Assembly: GCA_025765615.1 (NCBI GenBank)
Contig: JAIVFJ010000006.1
Coordinates: 124,001-188,000, forward strand
DNA from: Zopfochytrium polystomum
Lineage: Eukaryota; Chytridiomycota; Chytridiomycetes; Chytridiales; Chytridiaceae
Length of the DNA stretch: 64,000 bases
Direction: 5' to 3'
Shown: positions 54,240-64,000 of the stretch, piece after piece
Numbering within the stretch: position 1 is the stretch's first letter
Layout of the letters: each line of letters starts with the position of its first letter
Position numbers and translations under genes: made by a program
The notes under the pieces: model-generated
Database searches by the model: none
What the model was told of the DNA's origin: nothing
Seen by the model: the letters and a program-made list of their open reading frames with translations, nothing else

Positions 54240-55158
54240 CAACACGTCCCGCTAATCACTGACTCCCACTCTCCACTCACATAAGTCCCGCGGCAGTCGC
54301 TGTCCGCCGCGCACGTCGCGCCGAGGCAGCCCGCGGCGCCGGCCACGCAATCGAGCGGGCCGTCGAGCACGCCGCACGACGCGTCCTGGACAATGACGAC
54401 GAGCGGCAGCGACCACGACGCCGCGCCGGCCGCGACCGCGTCCGACACCGTGCCGACGGCTAGCGTGCGCCCGTCGGCGCTGCACGAGTAGCCCGTGACA
54501 AAGGACGGCTGCGCGTGGACGTTGATCATGTCTTGTTGTTTTTGGTTTTGGTTTTTTGGTTTTTGCAAAGAGAGAGGGACCGATTGTGAGAGTTCATTCC
54601 GCGCGCGCGCATGAGCAAGGGTTCGCAAGAGGAAGGGTGGTCTCGTTTGGTGTTGAGCCGACGAGGTCGGAAGACTCCAGATTTCGGAAGATGCTGCTCC
54701 ACGGACGAACAAAAAGAAAAATGACAGGTGGGGGTACACAAATTGGCAGAGAGAGAAGAGAGACAAGGGGTGTGCTGTGCGGCGAACGACGACGACGGTC
54801 GCGAAGGTGAACGGAGGGCAAGATGCGGACGGGAACCGGGTGACGGGAGCCGGGGAAACGAGGAGTAAGACCCCAATGCTGTGCGCGCTCAACTGTATGT
54901 CGACTCCCATCCGAAGCGGAGGGCGAGCATGTCGCCTGCGACGGCGGGCAGGACGAGCGACTTTGACGGCGCGAAGGCAGGCGACGCTGCTGCATCGCGG
55001 CGAGCCGGGGATGCGGCGTCAGCGGCGGCGGGCGGGACGACGACGGTGGGCACGGAGACGCGGAGGTTCCGCGACGCGGAGGCGCCGGATCCGACGGCGG
55101 CTAGCACAAGAGCAGCGGCGAGGGCCGCGGCTTGGAGGGAGGCGGCGGCGGGGACCAT
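52725..55158 (-). CDS. secreted beta-rich protein with signal peptide, 527 aa, unknown family
   Basis: Four exons: 55158-54894, 54531-54281, 53897-53423 and 53317-52725 (1,584 nt in phase). The start gives a signal peptide (LQAAALAAALVLAAVGSGASA). A Cys-rich patch follows (SCGVLDGPLDC, GCLGATCAADSDCRG). The last two exons are dominated by alternating Val/Thr/Ser/Gly typical of beta sandwiches (KLPLVTSQYVDLEVDLTTKAQ; VALAANVDLALKLPVTADF) and end GYPYDIGYYCF. Potential N-glycosylation sites occur (NVSS, NGTG, NGTA). A dibasic RRR/RR pair near SLTRRRAAG could be a processing site. I recognise no family; an extracellular or wall-associated role is inference. An antisense frame at 52533-53378 reads Gly/Asp-rich shadow sequence and was dropped. 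Confidence 0.75.
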
Positions 55159-55811
55159 CGTTTTTCGGGTGGGGTGGTTATATGAGGTTTTGTTTTTTTT
55201 TTTTGTGTGGTCTGTTGGTTTTTTCGGCAAAGGTGGGGTGGGTGAGGGCGGTGGGTAGTGGTGGTTTGTGGGTGGTGGTGGTTAGTAGGAGGTGGTGGTG
55301 GGGTTGGTTGGTGGGCGCCGGACGCCGCGCGAGCGAGGGGGTGGCGGAGGAGAGCACGCACTCTCTCTCTCTCTCACTCACTACAGGCAGGCGGTGGGCG
55401 GTGATGAGGTTCGATTTGGAGTATTTATTTATTTATTTTTCGGGTGCTTGTATCTTTTTTTCTTTTTCTTTTCTTTTCTTGTTCCCAAACAGCTTGAGCA
55501 ACAACAACAGAATTTTTTTTTCTTTTCTTTTCTTTTTGGTGTTTTCTGTTTACTTTGATTTCCTCGGGTTTGGAATTTTTCTCCTCTCTTTTTCCTTTTT
55601 CTTTTGTTCTCACCAACAGCAACCTGCACATCCATGTTGATTTTTTCTGTTTCCTTTTTTTTCTCCTTATTTTTTTTTCTTCTCTTCTTCTTCCGATTTG
55701 AATACTTTGTCTTTGTTTCTTTTTTCCGTGCGTGCGCGGCTGCCGGCCGCCCAAGCAGCTCTGCGAAACGAAACACGCGCAGCAAACGCAGCAACCAGCA
55801 GCTGAGCGCAG

Positions 55812-55815
<4 letters not shown>

Positions 55816-55889
<74 letters not shown>

Positions 55890-55950
55890 GTGAGAGAGTG
55901 AGAGAGTGAGTGAGAGAGAGAGAGAGAGTGAGAGAGAGAGAGAGTGGCAA
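55816..55950. repeat. (GA)n microsatellite, about 130 nt
   Basis: Nearly pure GA dinucleotides with GTGA interruptions towards the right end. Confidence 0.95.
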
Positions 55951-56133
55951 GTGTGTTTGGCCCTTGATGCGCGTCACTCACCGTCCGTTTCCACCCACCC
56001 GGCGGCGAAATAGAATTTTCCATCTCGATTTTTTTTGGCTTGATATTTGCTCCTCTTCCACGCCTTCCAGCTTTGCGCGTTTCTTTTTCGCATTACCTTT
56101 TTTCGCGTCGTTGCCCCCTCCCTCCCCCTCTGG

Positions 56134-56189
56134 TTTGCCGTGCTTTGCTTTACATGTACTCTTTGCCGTGCTTTGCTTTACATGTACTC
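56134..56189. repeat. 28-bp tandem duplication
   Basis: Two exact copies of a unit beginning TTTGCCGTGC and ending CATGTACTC, side by side. Confidence 0.9.
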
Positions 56190-57155
56190 AGATTCAAGGA
56201 GGTGGGGGTTGGGGCTGCGGGGCCGCAACAAATACCTGGCGACCGTGCAGGTGGCCGTCCGGCGGAACGCTTGTATGCAGCGGTGTCTATGTGTCTAACA
56301 CGCATCGGAGAAACTATTTTTCCTCCATCAGCGTTGGAAAAAAGAAAAAAAGAAAAAAAAAAAGAGCGATAGGGAGACAAAACGGCGTTTCCAGACATGT
56401 TCGACGCGAACCCGTTTTCGGACGAGAAAGAGAAAGAGAGAGGGATCGGGGGGTGACAACGGGAAGGATCGGTGGGGGTCCAAAGATTGATGCCAACAAT
56501 AACCGTAATTCTTCCACCGCCGTCGGGCTCACGCGGTCGATGACTTTTAGAACAGTACATCGCTCGTCACTCGGAAAGCGAGAGGACGGTCGAGAAGCAG
56601 GCGACGAACGTTGTCGGCCGAGGCGGTGCCGAGCGTCGACGCTCACGCGGCACTGGAATTCGTCTCACACACATATCTTTTTATTCTCCGATTAAGTAAC
56701 TCGAAAGCAACCTGGGGGAAGGAAGGGCAACCGGGGGGCAGGGGGGGAGGTGGGCAAGCAAACTTGTATATGAACACGAAAACGAAAGGTGGGTGGATTT
56801 GGGGACTGCAACTGCAAACAGAACACACACTCGCGCGCAACAAGAAATATGAACACGCAAAACAAAGGTGAAAGGTTCGACACACGCGGGGAGGGCCTTA
56901 CGCGTGCGAGGGAAGACGAAAGGAAGGAGGAATATAAGCTGCAGGCGGTGGCCGCCGTTCCATCCCCAGAAACCAAAACTAACAAAAGCCTGAATTTTAC
57001 ATCTACGATACACCTTCCCTCCCATCGATATAAGAAGGAATCGGCGGTGATCGTTGGGGAAGTTGTTTTAGGAGTGTATGTGGGGGGGTGGGGGGTTGTG
57101 TGGACCGGCATTTTTTTGGGAATTTAAAGGGACGTGTGGGAGGGTGGCACAGAAT

Positions 57156-59132
57156 CTAATTTATAAGCGCGTCGATGGAAAAGGGATTCGACGATGACGA
57201 CGACGAGGACGGCGCCGACGACGCAGACGCCGACGACGACGAGGGCGTGGACTGCCGGGTCGCGGGGGCGGCTGCGGAGGCGGGCGGCTGCCGCGCGGGT
57301 GCGGTTGCACTGCCGCCGGCGCCGCCGCGAAAGACTTGTTGCTGCGTCGGGGGCGCGGGCGACGGGGACAGCGGCGCTGGCGGGACGACGGCGACGGTGG
57401 AGGTGGTTGTTGTGGTTGCTGTGGTTGCGGTTGCGGTTGTGGGCGGTGGCGGCGCCGGATGCGGCGAGAGGTGGTGGTGGTGGTGGTGGTAAAAGTTGTA
57501 GGGGTGTGGCGGCAGCTGTAGTGGTGGCGGTGGCGGTGGCGCGAGCCTAGCCGGCGCGTAGAGCCGCGGGTCCCGCGACGCGTCGGCGGCGCGGAAGGCG
57601 GGCGTCGGTTGCGCGAGCGGGGCGGCGGAGCGGCGGAATTGTTGCTGTGCGGCTGCGTAGTGCGCCTGCTGCTGCGGCTGCGGCGGTGTGAACAGCGGGC
57701 GGTAGGGGTAGTGTATCCGCGGGGCAACCGCCTGTGTTGGCGCTAAATGGGGTCGGTGGTACGGGTGGTGTTGGCCTCGGAAGCGGTGGTCCCGCAGAGG
57801 AGGGGCTGAAAAAAGCGATCTCCTTTCGCCAAACTCGCCTGACGGAACCGCTCGGACGGTATCATGGCTCGCGGAAGGGTGGGACAGTCTGGCTGGTCGG
57901 CCATGGTACCGCCACGGCGGCAAGGCCGCAGCCGAAACGCTGGAGTTCGAAAGAGACGAATTGCTCGGGAGCGAAGGAATTGAGGACGCTAGCGGAGCAG
58001 GGCGAAGGTTGTGACCATCACCGGAAGATGAGGTGCTGGTGAGGGAGGCTCTGGACGTCGTGGGGAAACTGCGCTCCTCCGAAGGCGCCCTTAAAGGCGT
58101 TTGCGGTCCGGGCGGCGCCCGCGTCCAGCCACCCGCGGAAGAGGTAAATCCTTTGTGGGAAGTCGCTGCTACCAAGACTGAAGAACTCGGCTTGGTAGGA
58201 CGCGACTCCGACGCCAAAGATGACGATATTGACATTGGCGAGCTCGCTCCAGAAGAAGACGCGAGTGGGACAACCAGCCCACTCTTTCGATCAGCACTGT
58301 CTCCAGCCTTCGAGCTCGCAGAGGCTTCGACGCTGCCCTTTCCGCGCGCCTCCTTGCAGGCAGAGCAGCCGTCCTTTCTCTTCCTGTGTTGGCAAATGGA
58401 ACCGCCGCCTGTTCCCTGGTCGTAACAAAATAAACACTGCGTTCTCCGCTTGCCGTGCTCGCATGGGCGGGGAGAAATCCACTTGGATTTTGGCTTCGCC
58501 GCTCTTTGGGGCGTCGCTTGCTGTTGATGCGGAGGGGCCATGGACGACGGTTGCTGGTCTGCTTGTCCACCTCGCTCAACGTGGCCTCCATGGGCCGATG
58601 GAGAATCTGCGGCACCCTCGGAGAAAGGCCTAGGGGAAGTGGGCGAATGCGAATCAAGTTGCACCTCAGCAGATTGATCTCCGACGGTGGGAAAGGCACT
58701 GAAGGTGGAGTAATAAGAAGGAAAGGGCATGGGATGATTCGCGTCGTCAACCGAGGTGGAACCAAGGCGAGGAGAGCAGGGATGCGTTTCCGGGCGCGTG
58801 TGGTCGGCAACACCAGCGGTTACTGCGCTGCCGCCGCCGCCGCCGCCTAAATTACCGCCACCAGTGGTGCCACTCACACCAGTCCAGGCATCACGCCCCA
58901 CAGCAGCAGGAGGAGCGGTTTCGCGACTGCTCGGGTGGTCGCCGCTCAATGGTGACAGCTCACTGGAGCTGGGAATGGAGCTGGACTTTTCACATTCCGT
59001 GCTGTCGTTCACGCTGTCGTTGACGTTGTCGTTGTTGTTGTTGTTATTGTTGTTGTTAGTGAGCCCGGTCGAAGATGAGCTGCTGTTGCGAAGCGGAGTC
59101 ATTGGTGGAGATAATGTTCGATAGAAGCTCAT
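57156..59132 (-). CDS. protein with paired CxH(x)7-8CxxC zinc-like motifs, 658 aa, single exon
   Basis: The frame is open from the ATG at 59132 (MSFYRTLSPP) to TAA at 57156; an upstream GTG is in frame but not a likely start. About residues 210-260 carry two short tandem motifs, PCEHGKRRTQCLFC and ICQHRKRKDGCSAC, each Cys-x-His, a basic run, then Cys-x2-Cys, which could each bind zinc. Repeats of this C.H.(K/R)..C..C kind are scattered in protists and large DNA viruses without known function. The rest is disordered: poly-Asn (from a TTG/GTT repeat at 59020-59057), Ser/Pro/Gly blocks, and a Pro/Ala/Gln-rich C-terminus with His runs. A nucleic-acid or regulatory role is plausible but not shown. 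Confidence 0.65.
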   Translation of the reverse strand: MSFYRTLSPPMTPLRNSSSSSTGLTNNNNNNNNNDNVNDSVNDSTECEKSSSIPSSSELSPLSGDHPSSRETAPPAAVGRDAWTGVSGTTGGGNLGGGGGGSAVTAGVADHTRPETHPCSPRLGSTSVDDANHPMPFPSYYSTFSAFPTVGDQSAEVQLDSHSPTSPRPFSEGAADSPSAHGGHVERGGQADQQPSSMAPPHQQQATPQRAAKPKSKWISPRPCEHGKRRTQCLFCYDQGTGGGSICQHRKRKDGCSACKEARGKGSVEASASSKAGDSADRKSGLVVPLASSSGASSPMSISSSLASESRPTKPSSSVLVAATSHKGFTSSAGGWTRAPPGPQTPLRAPSEERSFPTTSRASLTSTSSSGDGHNLRPAPLASSIPSLPSNSSLSNSSVSAAALPPWRYHGRPARLSHPSASHDTVRAVPSGEFGERRSLFSAPPLRDHRFRGQHHPYHRPHLAPTQAVAPRIHYPYRPLFTPPQPQQQAHYAAAQQQFRRSAAPLAQPTPAFRAADASRDPRLYAPARLAPPPPPPLQLPPHPYNFYHHHHHHLSPHPAPPPPTTATATTATTTTTSTVAVVPPAPLSPSPAPPTQQQVFRGGAGGSATAPARQPPASAAAPATRQSTPSSSSASASSAPSSSSSSSNPFSIDALIN

Positions 59133-59921
59133 GCCGCGTGCGGGAAGGGTGGTGGGCGAGTTGGCTGATTGCTTGTCCACAGGCGGACGTGTGGAGTTGG
59201 AGAGCGGGGGGGAGGGGTGGGGGGGTGAAGGGGGAAGAGATGTGCAAACAGTCTAACAGGGCGCGCGCGAGTGGGGGTGGGTGGGGCTAAGCTAATGATG
59301 CAGGTGATGCTAGTGATGATGATGATGGGGGGTGGGTGGTGGTGGTGATGTCCTCTGAAGAGGGCGTCTTCTGTGTTGTGGTTGATCAGGCAGACAAGCA
59401 GACGGACAGACCGGACGACAACGGGGTCCTTTTTTTTTTTTTTTTTTTTTTGCCTCCGCGGCCGAAGCGCCCCGGTGCCGAAACGAAACGAAAACGCTTC
59501 CTTCTGCCAACAGTCAACCACTGCCGATGCCAGTGCGTGCCTTGCAGCGCCTCCAGGGTAGCTGGCCTCTGTGCGGTGTGGTCGTTTACGCGGAGGGGCG
59601 GGAGGGGGGCGGGTGGAGGCTATGCGCAGTAACGGCCTGTTCGGCAGGCTGACGTGTGGGGTTCCCGCCGGGGGATTCTGCCTGCTGAGCAGCGAGTTGT
59701 TGTTGCGCGGCGTTGACGAAGGGGGCGGGCGGGTTGGCAGGTGGTAGTGGTGGTGGGTGGGTGGGTGAGTTGGTGAGGGGTTCGTTGGGGGTGCTGAGGG
59801 ACTGTTGTTGTTGGCGATGCTGTTGTTGTGGGTCCTTCCTTTCTTTGCTTCCTGTCGCACCCCCTCTTGTCGACGACTGTCGCTCGCACTCACTCTCTCC
59901 CTCTCGCTCTTGCTCACTCGC

Positions 59922-59926
59922 TCACA

Positions 59927-59973
<47 letters not shown>
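59922..59973. repeat. (CA)n microsatellite
   Basis: About 25 CA units with one CATA interruption. Confidence 0.95.
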
Positions 59974-59976
<3 letters not shown>

Positions 59977-60131
59977 CTCTCTCTCTATCAAAACTCTCTG
60001 TCCCTCTCCCTCTCTGCGGCCCTTTCTTGTCTTTCCGCCCAGCAGCCCTGCTCTTTCTTCCCTCTCAGCCCCACCCACACCCCGCCTCCTCTAGGGTGCT
60101 GACAATGTGTGTTTGCCACTCACTCCCTGCT

Positions 60132-60132
60132 G

Positions 60133-60185
<53 letters not shown>
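60132..60185. repeat. (CT)n microsatellite
   Basis: CT dinucleotide tract with a single CTCC interruption. Confidence 0.95.
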
Positions 60186-60188
<3 letters not shown>

Positions 60189-61158
60189 CCCAGTCATCCT
60201 CCTCATCCCACCCGCCTCCGAACACAACGAACCGGCGGGCACCGACGGGAATTTTTTTTTTGCTCTTGCTTCGTTTCGCTCCCGATCTGGCCGTGCATAT
60301 GTTTTTGTCTTCCTTCTCCGCATCCCTGTTTTGCGCGTTCCCCATTCATTCATTCGTTCATCCCTTCATCCATTCATCTATCTCATCCACTTTGAATCAA
60401 AAGTTGCAAAAGCCCAACTCGTCTGCTTCTTTTCTTCCTTTTTTGCTTCTTTCCTAACGTATCTTTTTTCAGCCCCCAGATATTTGCGAGGGACAGGCGC
60501 GCAGAGAGGGCCAAAGACAGACAAGTTGCCATCACAGGGAAAACGGGCAGCCGGGCCATGGGCGAGTCTCTCTCTCTCTCTCTCTCTGTGCACCGTCCAC
60601 GCCCGCACCTTTTGGACGCCAAATTTGGGCCTTTTTGACTTCATTTTGTCTTCTGAGTTTTCTTCGTCGTTTCGCTTTTTGCTTCATATTTACTCAGTCA
60701 ATAAAGTTTAAAGAGGGGCTTGCATCTACAATCGTCTTTGATAGAGTTTTCCCGCTTTTCGCATTTTTCTGCGGATTTCTTCTCGTCATCACTCAAACGC
60801 AGCCTCACGTGACAAAGCCAACCCTACATGCTGCCGCAAATGTGTCTCGGCTGCCTAATTGAAGTATTGCAGACAAACGGGGTGTAATTATTTACCTAGA
60901 AATATTTATAATGACATTAAAGATTGAGACGCAGAAGAGAAAGGTCAAGGGGCACCGTCACGATGAATGGCAGACTGGACTGTTGAACAGAGCCCCCGCG
61001 ACTGCTGTCAGGCTCTAGTAGGCAATTCTGCGGCACTGCATCCTCATTCTTCCCGCTGTTCGGAACGGAAGGAACTGAGCAACAGCGACCAACGCTGCTG
61101 CCCGTCGAAACGACAAAAAATACGAAATTTTTGGTTCGTTCAAACATTCTGTACAAAA

Positions 61159-64000
61159 ATGCTCGGCGGCGTCAACGGTGATGGCGCCGCCGCCGCTGCC
61201 GCGGAGGGCGCTCCCGCATCATCTGCTACCCCGACGGGATATGTGGTTGCCGAAACCGATGCTGCGGCGGCTACCGCTTCCTCGCTCGTCGGTGCTCGAT
61301 CGGCCTCTTCGTCCTCTGCCGCCTCGTCGACCACCACTCCATCTTCGTCCAGCTCCTTCAGCAATGGCGCCGTGTCGCCTCCAGCGCCGCCCGACGCCGC
61401 CGTCGTTGCTGCCGCGGCCGCCTTCTCCTCCGCGGTTGGCTCCCCGCACTCCCCAGCGGACCTGAGAAAAGCAACTCTGGCTGTGCGCGCTTTCTCTCGT
61501 GGCAAGGACTCTCCCGCCGCCTCAGGGCCGGGGTCGAGCACTCCTGCGAGCGAAGGGTCCTCCACCAACCCGCCTATTCCCTATGTGGCGCCGTCAGCCA
61601 CAAGCAAGGAACCCTCGACCTCCATCTCTTCCATGAGCCGCGGTGATGCCAGCATGAGGTTGAAGGCTGCAGGAAAGGCGGTGATGGCTGTCACGACCAT
61701 TCTTCCGGACGACCCAGCCCAGCAAAAGTGGAAAGGCGGTGCTACTCCAGCCCAGGCGCTTACTCGTCTAACGGGTACCATCTTCGACAACGACAGCGAT
61801 GTTCCCAAGGTCCTTCAGGGACCTTTCGTCGCAATCGTAAATGTGTCTGACTCTGTTTCGAAAACTGTCGATGCCACCCGCGCTGCATTTGAGGGTCTCA
61901 TTTACTGGGAGGCCATCGTTGGCTCGTTAAATGTGACCGTTACTGTCTTTGTCGCTTACATACTGGGACGATTTGGCGCTGGGTTCCTCGCCATCGTTTT
62001 GCTCATGATCCTCCTTGGTGGCTCGGTTCGACGGAACTACGCTCGCATCAAGAATAAGATTCACGTCGACGCCGTCAGGACCCTGGCGTTGAAAAGGGTG
62101 AGCAGACCATCCGTCATCTCGTTGAAGGGTTGCTGTGGGTGGCATCTATCACAGGAGCTAATTGGCGTGCACCGATGCTCTTGGCAAATTTCAGTCGGAA
62201 ACAGAGCTTGAAACGGTGGAATGGCTCAACAAGTTCCTTCAGCGGCTCTGGGCGCAAATGGAGCCAAGTCTCTCGGAATCCCTTAAAGCTTCCATTGGCG
62301 CGACTCTGGCTTCGTCAAAGCCTGCGTTCCTCGAGGACCTCTCCCTTTCAGTGTTCACGCTCGGCTCCGCCTCTCCCCGTATTGAGACGATCCGAACCAT
62401 CGCTCGCACAGCCGACGATATGCACTTGATGGACTGGGATCTGAACTTTACCCCTGTCGACGAGGACATGGTCAGCCAAAGGGAAAAGGACCTGGGAGAT
62501 GTGCGCCAGTCACGAATCGAGATTGTTGCGAAGCTCGGTAAAGGCCTGGCTGTTATTCCCCTGCCTATTGTCGTTGCAGAGATTGAATTTAAAGCGAAGG
62601 TGAGTTTCTCAAACACCTGTCTTGTGAACCGCCAATTCTATCCCTCAGTTGTTGACGCTCTTTTTTCTATCCATTTTTCACCTTACAGTTGCGACTCGGT
62701 CTCAAATTCATGTCCAAGTACCCCCACGTGAAAACCATCGAGTACAGCTTTTTGGAAACCCCGAAGATTGACTTCACGCTCCGACCTCTAAAAGCTCTCG
62801 ATATGATGGATGTACGTGATTCACTGTCATGGCACGTTGCTCCAGTTCGACTGAAACCCGCTTTATTGCACAGACTCCGGGTTTGCAAACATTCTTGAAT
62901 GACATCATTGCCTCTTCTCTGTCCGGATACGTAGAACCTCGTAAGAATTTCTTCGATATGGAGGCATTCTTCACGGGCACTGAAAGTGGTATGTTGACTC
63001 GCTATTTACTAAAGGCTTGCAAAACTGGCGTGGCGCGCTCACATCTTTTACGCAGACCGAGTTCACGGCGTTTTGCGGGTCACAGTTTACGAAGCGCGGA
63101 ACCTGAAGAACCAAGAGCTCGCCGGAGTCTCCGACCCATTCGTCATTGTGAAAATTGGTTCAAAGGAAGTTGCGAAGACGAATGCCATCGACGGAAAGTG
63201 AGTATAGTGAATTCTCCCTTTGGTCTTGATTTCTTGTAACAACATTGCAAATCGCAGTCTCCACCCTTTCTGGGGTCAGACATACTACATTCCTGTCATG
63301 AAGTCAATCATCGATCCTGCGGATCCGGGGGGCCTCAATCGTGCCGACGAACTCAAGTTTGAAATCTTCGACTTCAACGAAACAATTAAGCACAAGTTCA
63401 TGGGTGGCACTTCTGGCCTATCCCTTTCGAAATGGGTCAAAATTCTGTCCGCAGGCGGGTCCGCTGCATCTTCTGCCAGTGACCCGTCGACGCAGAGCGA
63501 CCTCACTGATGCAGAGCGGGAAGCACTGATCGCTGGGTGGGGAACGCCATTCGAAGAACAGAGCGACGTTTGGCGCCCACTCACGGCAAAGGAGGAGGGC
63601 GAAGCTGGCAAGGCTAGAGGGGAAGTTCGATTTGACCTTGCCTACTTCCCGATGACTCCAACTGAGACACCCGCTGAGACCGCTCCGCCTGCCGACGCAA
63701 CGGGGGAAGCTGCACCGCCAGTGAAGGCGGAAGATGCAGCTGCAGCGGCAGCTGCCAAGGAGGCTGCCGACGCAGAGAGGAAGGCTTACCTTGCAAAACT
63801 GACGACGGGTGTCGTTACGGTTACCGTGCATCAGGCCAAGGAGCTACCATCTGGGAAATCGGGTTCACCGCAGTGCACCGTGGAACTGTTTGGAGTGGAT
63901 CGGTCACCAGTCGGTCCAACTCCGCTTGTGGGATCCACTGAACCATTGAAGAAGACTAACAACCCAGTCTGGGACACGAACTTCAACGTATACGTCAGCG
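61159..64000 (+). CDS. tricalbin / extended-synaptotagmin-like ER-plasma membrane tether, 3' end beyond window
   Basis: Exons: 61159-62097, 62195-62599, 62689-62811, 62874-62988, 63056-63197 and 63258 to the window edge, phases consistent. After an Ala/Ser/Pro-rich 160-residue N-terminus and a short conserved stretch, a membrane hairpin lies at about residues 254-287 (NVTVTVFVAYILGRFGAGFL, AIVLLMILLGG). Then comes the SMP lipid-transfer domain, starting ETVEWLNKFLQRLW and ending TFLNDIIASSL. The first C2 domain begins GVLRVTVYEARNLKNQELAG with SDPFVIVKIG. A second C2 begins GVVTVTVHQAKELPSG and includes NNPVWDTNFNV at the edge. Tricalbins tether cortical ER to the plasma membrane and move lipids. 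An Ala/Lys-rich linker separates the two C2 domains. Confidence 0.93.

Larger units (their letters stand above)
55159..57155. other. 2 kb spacer with long GA tract and tandem duplication
   Basis: It lies between the starts and ends of two minus-strand genes. It contains T/C-rich runs (55447-55700), the (GA)n tract at 55816-55950 and a 28-bp tandem duplication at 56134-56189. Reported frames are low complexity. Nothing else is supported. Confidence 0.5.
59133..61158. promoter_or_regulatory. 2 kb divergent spacer with microsatellites
   Basis: The flanking genes point away from each other. The spacer contains a T run at 59429-59451, (CA)n at 59922-59973 and (CT)n at 60132-60185. A plus-strand frame from 60967 joins the tricalbin ORF but its first ATG has no homology, so the start was placed at 61159. 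No other gene is supported. Confidence 0.5.

Noticed and set aside
55425..55977. Lys-rich and Ser/Leu-rich frames over GA/CT tracts
   Set aside because: Driven entirely by homopurine/homopyrimidine runs; no start context or motif.

Overview
The window is eukaryotic nuclear DNA. Genes are split by short GT-AG introns (mostly 45-190 nt), intergenic spacers are full of microsatellites and homopolymer tracts, and a Ty3/Gypsy chromovirus fragment is present. An Argonaute, a BTG/Tob protein, an SLC44/Pns1-type choline transporter-like protein, a tricalbin, a fungal-type biosynthetic threonine deaminase and a Crinkler-type header domain occur together. This points to an early-diverging, probably zoosporic fungus (chytrid-like). 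That placement is inference; no rRNA or other marker is present.

Layout, left to right: alpha/beta hydrolase (-), ribosomal protein uS15/RPS13 (-), Argonaute (-), splicing factor SF3b subunit 2/Cus1 (-), threonine deaminase Ilv1 (-, 12 exons), BTG/Tob (+), a 3 kb gene-free stretch, an intronless 649-aa orphan with one membrane segment (+), an MFSD1-type transporter (-, 9 exons), a CSPP/CCDC66-like coiled-coil protein (+), a 1,321-aa disordered orphan (-), a wall/GPI-like protein (-), a 1,975-aa Kelch-FN3-Tudor protein (-), the truncated chromovirus with its 3' LTR (+), a low-GC repeat island, Pns1-like (-), a Crinkler-header/membrane/lectin protein (+), a secreted beta-rich protein (-), a protein with paired CxH..CxxC motifs (-), and a tricalbin cut by the right edge (+).

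Exon models were built by hand. For nearly every gene the exon lengths sum to a multiple of three and the splice phases agree across all junctions. The exceptions are the 5' end and one internal junction of the Pns1-like gene, and the choice between two acceptors in the coiled-coil gene. The genes are ordinary chromosomal neighbours with no evident shared pathway. The Argonaute and the chromovirus are linked only in the general sense that fungal RNAi commonly targets such elements.

The most unusual features are: a lectin-like domain whose core is assembled through two consecutive 6-nt microexons; another 6-nt microexon in the MFSD1 gene; a protein joining a Crinkler-type header to a membrane-anchored lectin; an HCF-like Kelch/FN3 protein ending in a Tudor/chromo-barrel module; a retrotransposon LTR packed with heat-shock-element arrays; and a splice donor lying inside a (GT)n microsatellite.
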